From assembly GCF_001757355.1 (NCBI RefSeq), contig NZ_MINO01000031.1, positions 1 through 43,406 on the forward strand: a stretch of DNA of 43,406 bases. Reading direction: 5' to 3'. The notes under the pieces were generated by a model. The model saw only the letters and a list, made by a program, of their open reading frames with translations, did no database searches and was not told where the DNA came from. Numbering within the stretch: the stretch's first letter is position 1; the number at the start of each line of letters is the position of its first letter. Below, in pieces: positions 42,296-43,406 of this stretch. Source of the stretch: Sphingobium phenoxybenzoativorans (GTDB lineage Bacteria > Pseudomonadota > Alphaproteobacteria > Sphingomonadales > Sphingomonadaceae). The translations under genes were made by a program, and so were the position numbers.

Positions 42296-43406
42296 TTACA
42301 GCGCCCCCTGCGGCGGCATGTCCTGTTGGCCCGCCGCTCGATTGATCGCCTCTCCGGCCCTCTCCAATTCTTCCAGCGTCGTGTATCGGCCGAATCCGAT
42401 CCGCACTGATCCCCCAGCCTCTTTCTGCGACAATCCAAGGGCTTGCAAGACATGGCTTGGCCTGCCTGACCCGCTCGCACAGGCAGAACCGAGCGAAAAT
42501 GAGACATCCCGGCAATCGGAGAGCAATCTTGCCCCGTCCAGACCCGCCCGGCGGATGTTGAGATTGCCATGATATCGCCGGGTCATACTGCCATTAACGA
42601 TCCAGCCGGGAAACAGGGCCAATGCCGCGTTCCAGAGCGTTTCAACATGCGCGGCGTCACTTTGCATGCCGCTACCAAGCAGCCGCGCGGCCGCACCGAA
42701 ACCCGCACAAAGCGCAGGCGACAATGTGCCGGAACGCAATCCTCCCTCTTGCCCGCCGCCATGGATCAGCGGCGGCAGGGCAAGGCCGTCCCGCAGCCAC
42801 AGGCCGCCAATGCCCTTCGGCCCATGCACCTTGTGGGCGCTGATCGCGATCATGTCGGCATTGGCGGGTATGGGAACCCTGCCGAAACCCTGCACCGCGT
42901 CGCACAGGAACAGCGCCCCGGCATCCCGCGCCAGGGCGGCGAGCGCCTCGACCGGCTGGATCACGCCGATCTCATTATTCACCAGCATCGCCGCGACCAG
43001 AGCCGTACCCTTGTCGATTTCCCGCCGCGCCCGCTCCAGATCGACAAGGCCGTCCGGGCCGACGGGCAGCAGCACCGCCTCATAGCCATGATGCGCCATC
43101 GCCTCCACCGTATCGCGCACCGCCGCATGTTCGGTCGCGATCGTGACGATCTTCCGCCGGTCCGGCCCGGCAAGGCGCGCGGCTCCGGCGATGGCGATGT
43201 TCAGCGCCTCGGTCGCGCCGGAGGTGAAGATCAGCCTGCCGCCGGGCAATCCCAACGCCGCCGAAACCGCGTCCCGCGCCACCTCCACGACCGCCGCCGC
43301 CTGACGCCCCATCCGGTGCGCACTGTGCGGATTGCCGAACTGATCGCGCAGCAGCGGGACCATCGCCTCAAACGCCTCCGGCGCGAGCGGCGTTGTCGCC
43401 TGATAG
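42296..43406 (-). CDS. cysteine desulfurase (NifS/IscS family), 5' end cut by the window
   Basis: 370 codons are visible; the frame is open past the first ATG at 43363, and the upstream codons read YQATTPLAPEAFEA, the conserved start of this family, so the true start lies outside. AISAHKVHGPKGIGGLW has the PLP lysine, SLGSACASGSGRPSHVL the active-site Cys loop, GATEALNIAIAGAARLA the helix at the cofactor phosphate. It removes sulfur from cysteine as enzyme persulfide for iron-sulfur clusters or tRNA thiolation. Followed after three bases by a ferredoxin. Sequence is closer to the shorter NifS/IscS type than to SufS. Confidence 0.92.
   Translation of the reverse strand, partial: YQATTPLAPEAFEAMVPLLRDQFGNPHSAHRMGRQAAAVVEVARDAVSAALGLPGGRLIFTSGATEALNIAIAGAARLAGPDRRKIVTIATEHAAVRDTVEAMAHHGYEAVLLPVGPDGLVDLERARREIDKGTALVAAMLVNNEIGVIQPVEALAALARDAGALFLCDAVQGFGRVPIPANADMIAISAHKVHGPKGIGGLWLRDGLALPPLIHGGGQEGGLRSGTLSPALCAGFGAAARLLGSGMQSDAAHVETLWNAALALFPGWIVNGSMTRRYHGNLNIRRAGLDGARLLSDCRDVSFSLGSACASGSGRPSHVLQALGLSQKEAGGSVRIGFGRYTTLEELERAGEAINRAAGQQDMPPQGAL

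Overview
The window is a GC-rich alphaproteobacterial chromosome segment, most likely from a sphingomonad (Sphingobium/Sphingomonas/Novosphingobium group). I infer this from the protein families present (TorF-type outer-membrane protein, DUF885 lipoprotein, MerR-linked acyl-CoA dehydrogenase, Tat-exported DAO-like flavoprotein), from the SRP RNA-dnaX-ybaB order, and from paired inverted palindromic repeats typical of the group. No sequence search was run. There is no insertion sequence, prophage, CRISPR array or integrase; most of the window is ordinary housekeeping and metabolic DNA.

Layout. 1-2.7 kb: the 3' end of glycerol kinase, an ArsR regulator with two SRPBCC proteins in one overlapping operon, and a lipoprotein. 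2.9-6.7 kb: a branched-chain 2-oxoacid dehydrogenase operon (E1alpha, E1beta, E2; no E3 here). 6.9-8.5 kb: thyA, a small JAMM/RadC-like protein and tRNA-Pro(CGG). 8.6-13.9 kb: the most accessory-looking part. It holds an extended SDR/epimerase, a MoeZ-like E1-rhodanese and a CysO-like sulfur carrier in one transcription direction, then an AT-rich stretch with two candidate miniproteins, then a Tat-exported flavoprotein whose D-amino-acid-oxidase motifs are in circularly permuted order. 14-24.6 kb: GreA-like factor, BaiN/HI0933-type flavoprotein, glutathione peroxidase, MFS transporter, DEDD exonuclease, ald with its divergent Lrp/AsnC regulator, MOSC protein, GT4 glycosyltransferase, rarA and an uncharacterised RNase-H-like protein. 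24.6-31.5 kb: tRNA-Thr(TGT), two exported or outer-membrane proteins, DUF885 lipoprotein, an MFS-cysteine synthase pair and a SleB-type cell-wall hydrolase. 31.5-36.4 kb: acyl-CoA dehydrogenase with its MerR regulator, a lipoprotein, hisI, a monooxygenase-fold protein, a Leu/Val-type dehydrogenase and tRNA-His. 36.5-43.4 kb: HU, lon, ybaB, dnaX, SRP RNA, 2Fe-2S ferredoxin and a cysteine desulfurase that runs off the window.

How the genes fit together. Branched-chain amino acid catabolism recurs: the bkd operon and the Leu/Val dehydrogenase 30 kb away share a GTAA-N5-TTAC palindrome upstream, suggesting one regulator. The acyl-CoA dehydrogenase/MerR pair has a long palindrome placed exactly in the -35/-10 spacer. 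Sulfur handling also recurs: sulfur carrier plus MoeZ-like E1, cysteine synthase, cysteine desulfurase plus ferredoxin. The best candidate for an undescribed system is the sulfur-carrier/E1-rhodanese/SDR cluster at 8.66-11.76 kb. What it makes cannot be read from the sequence.
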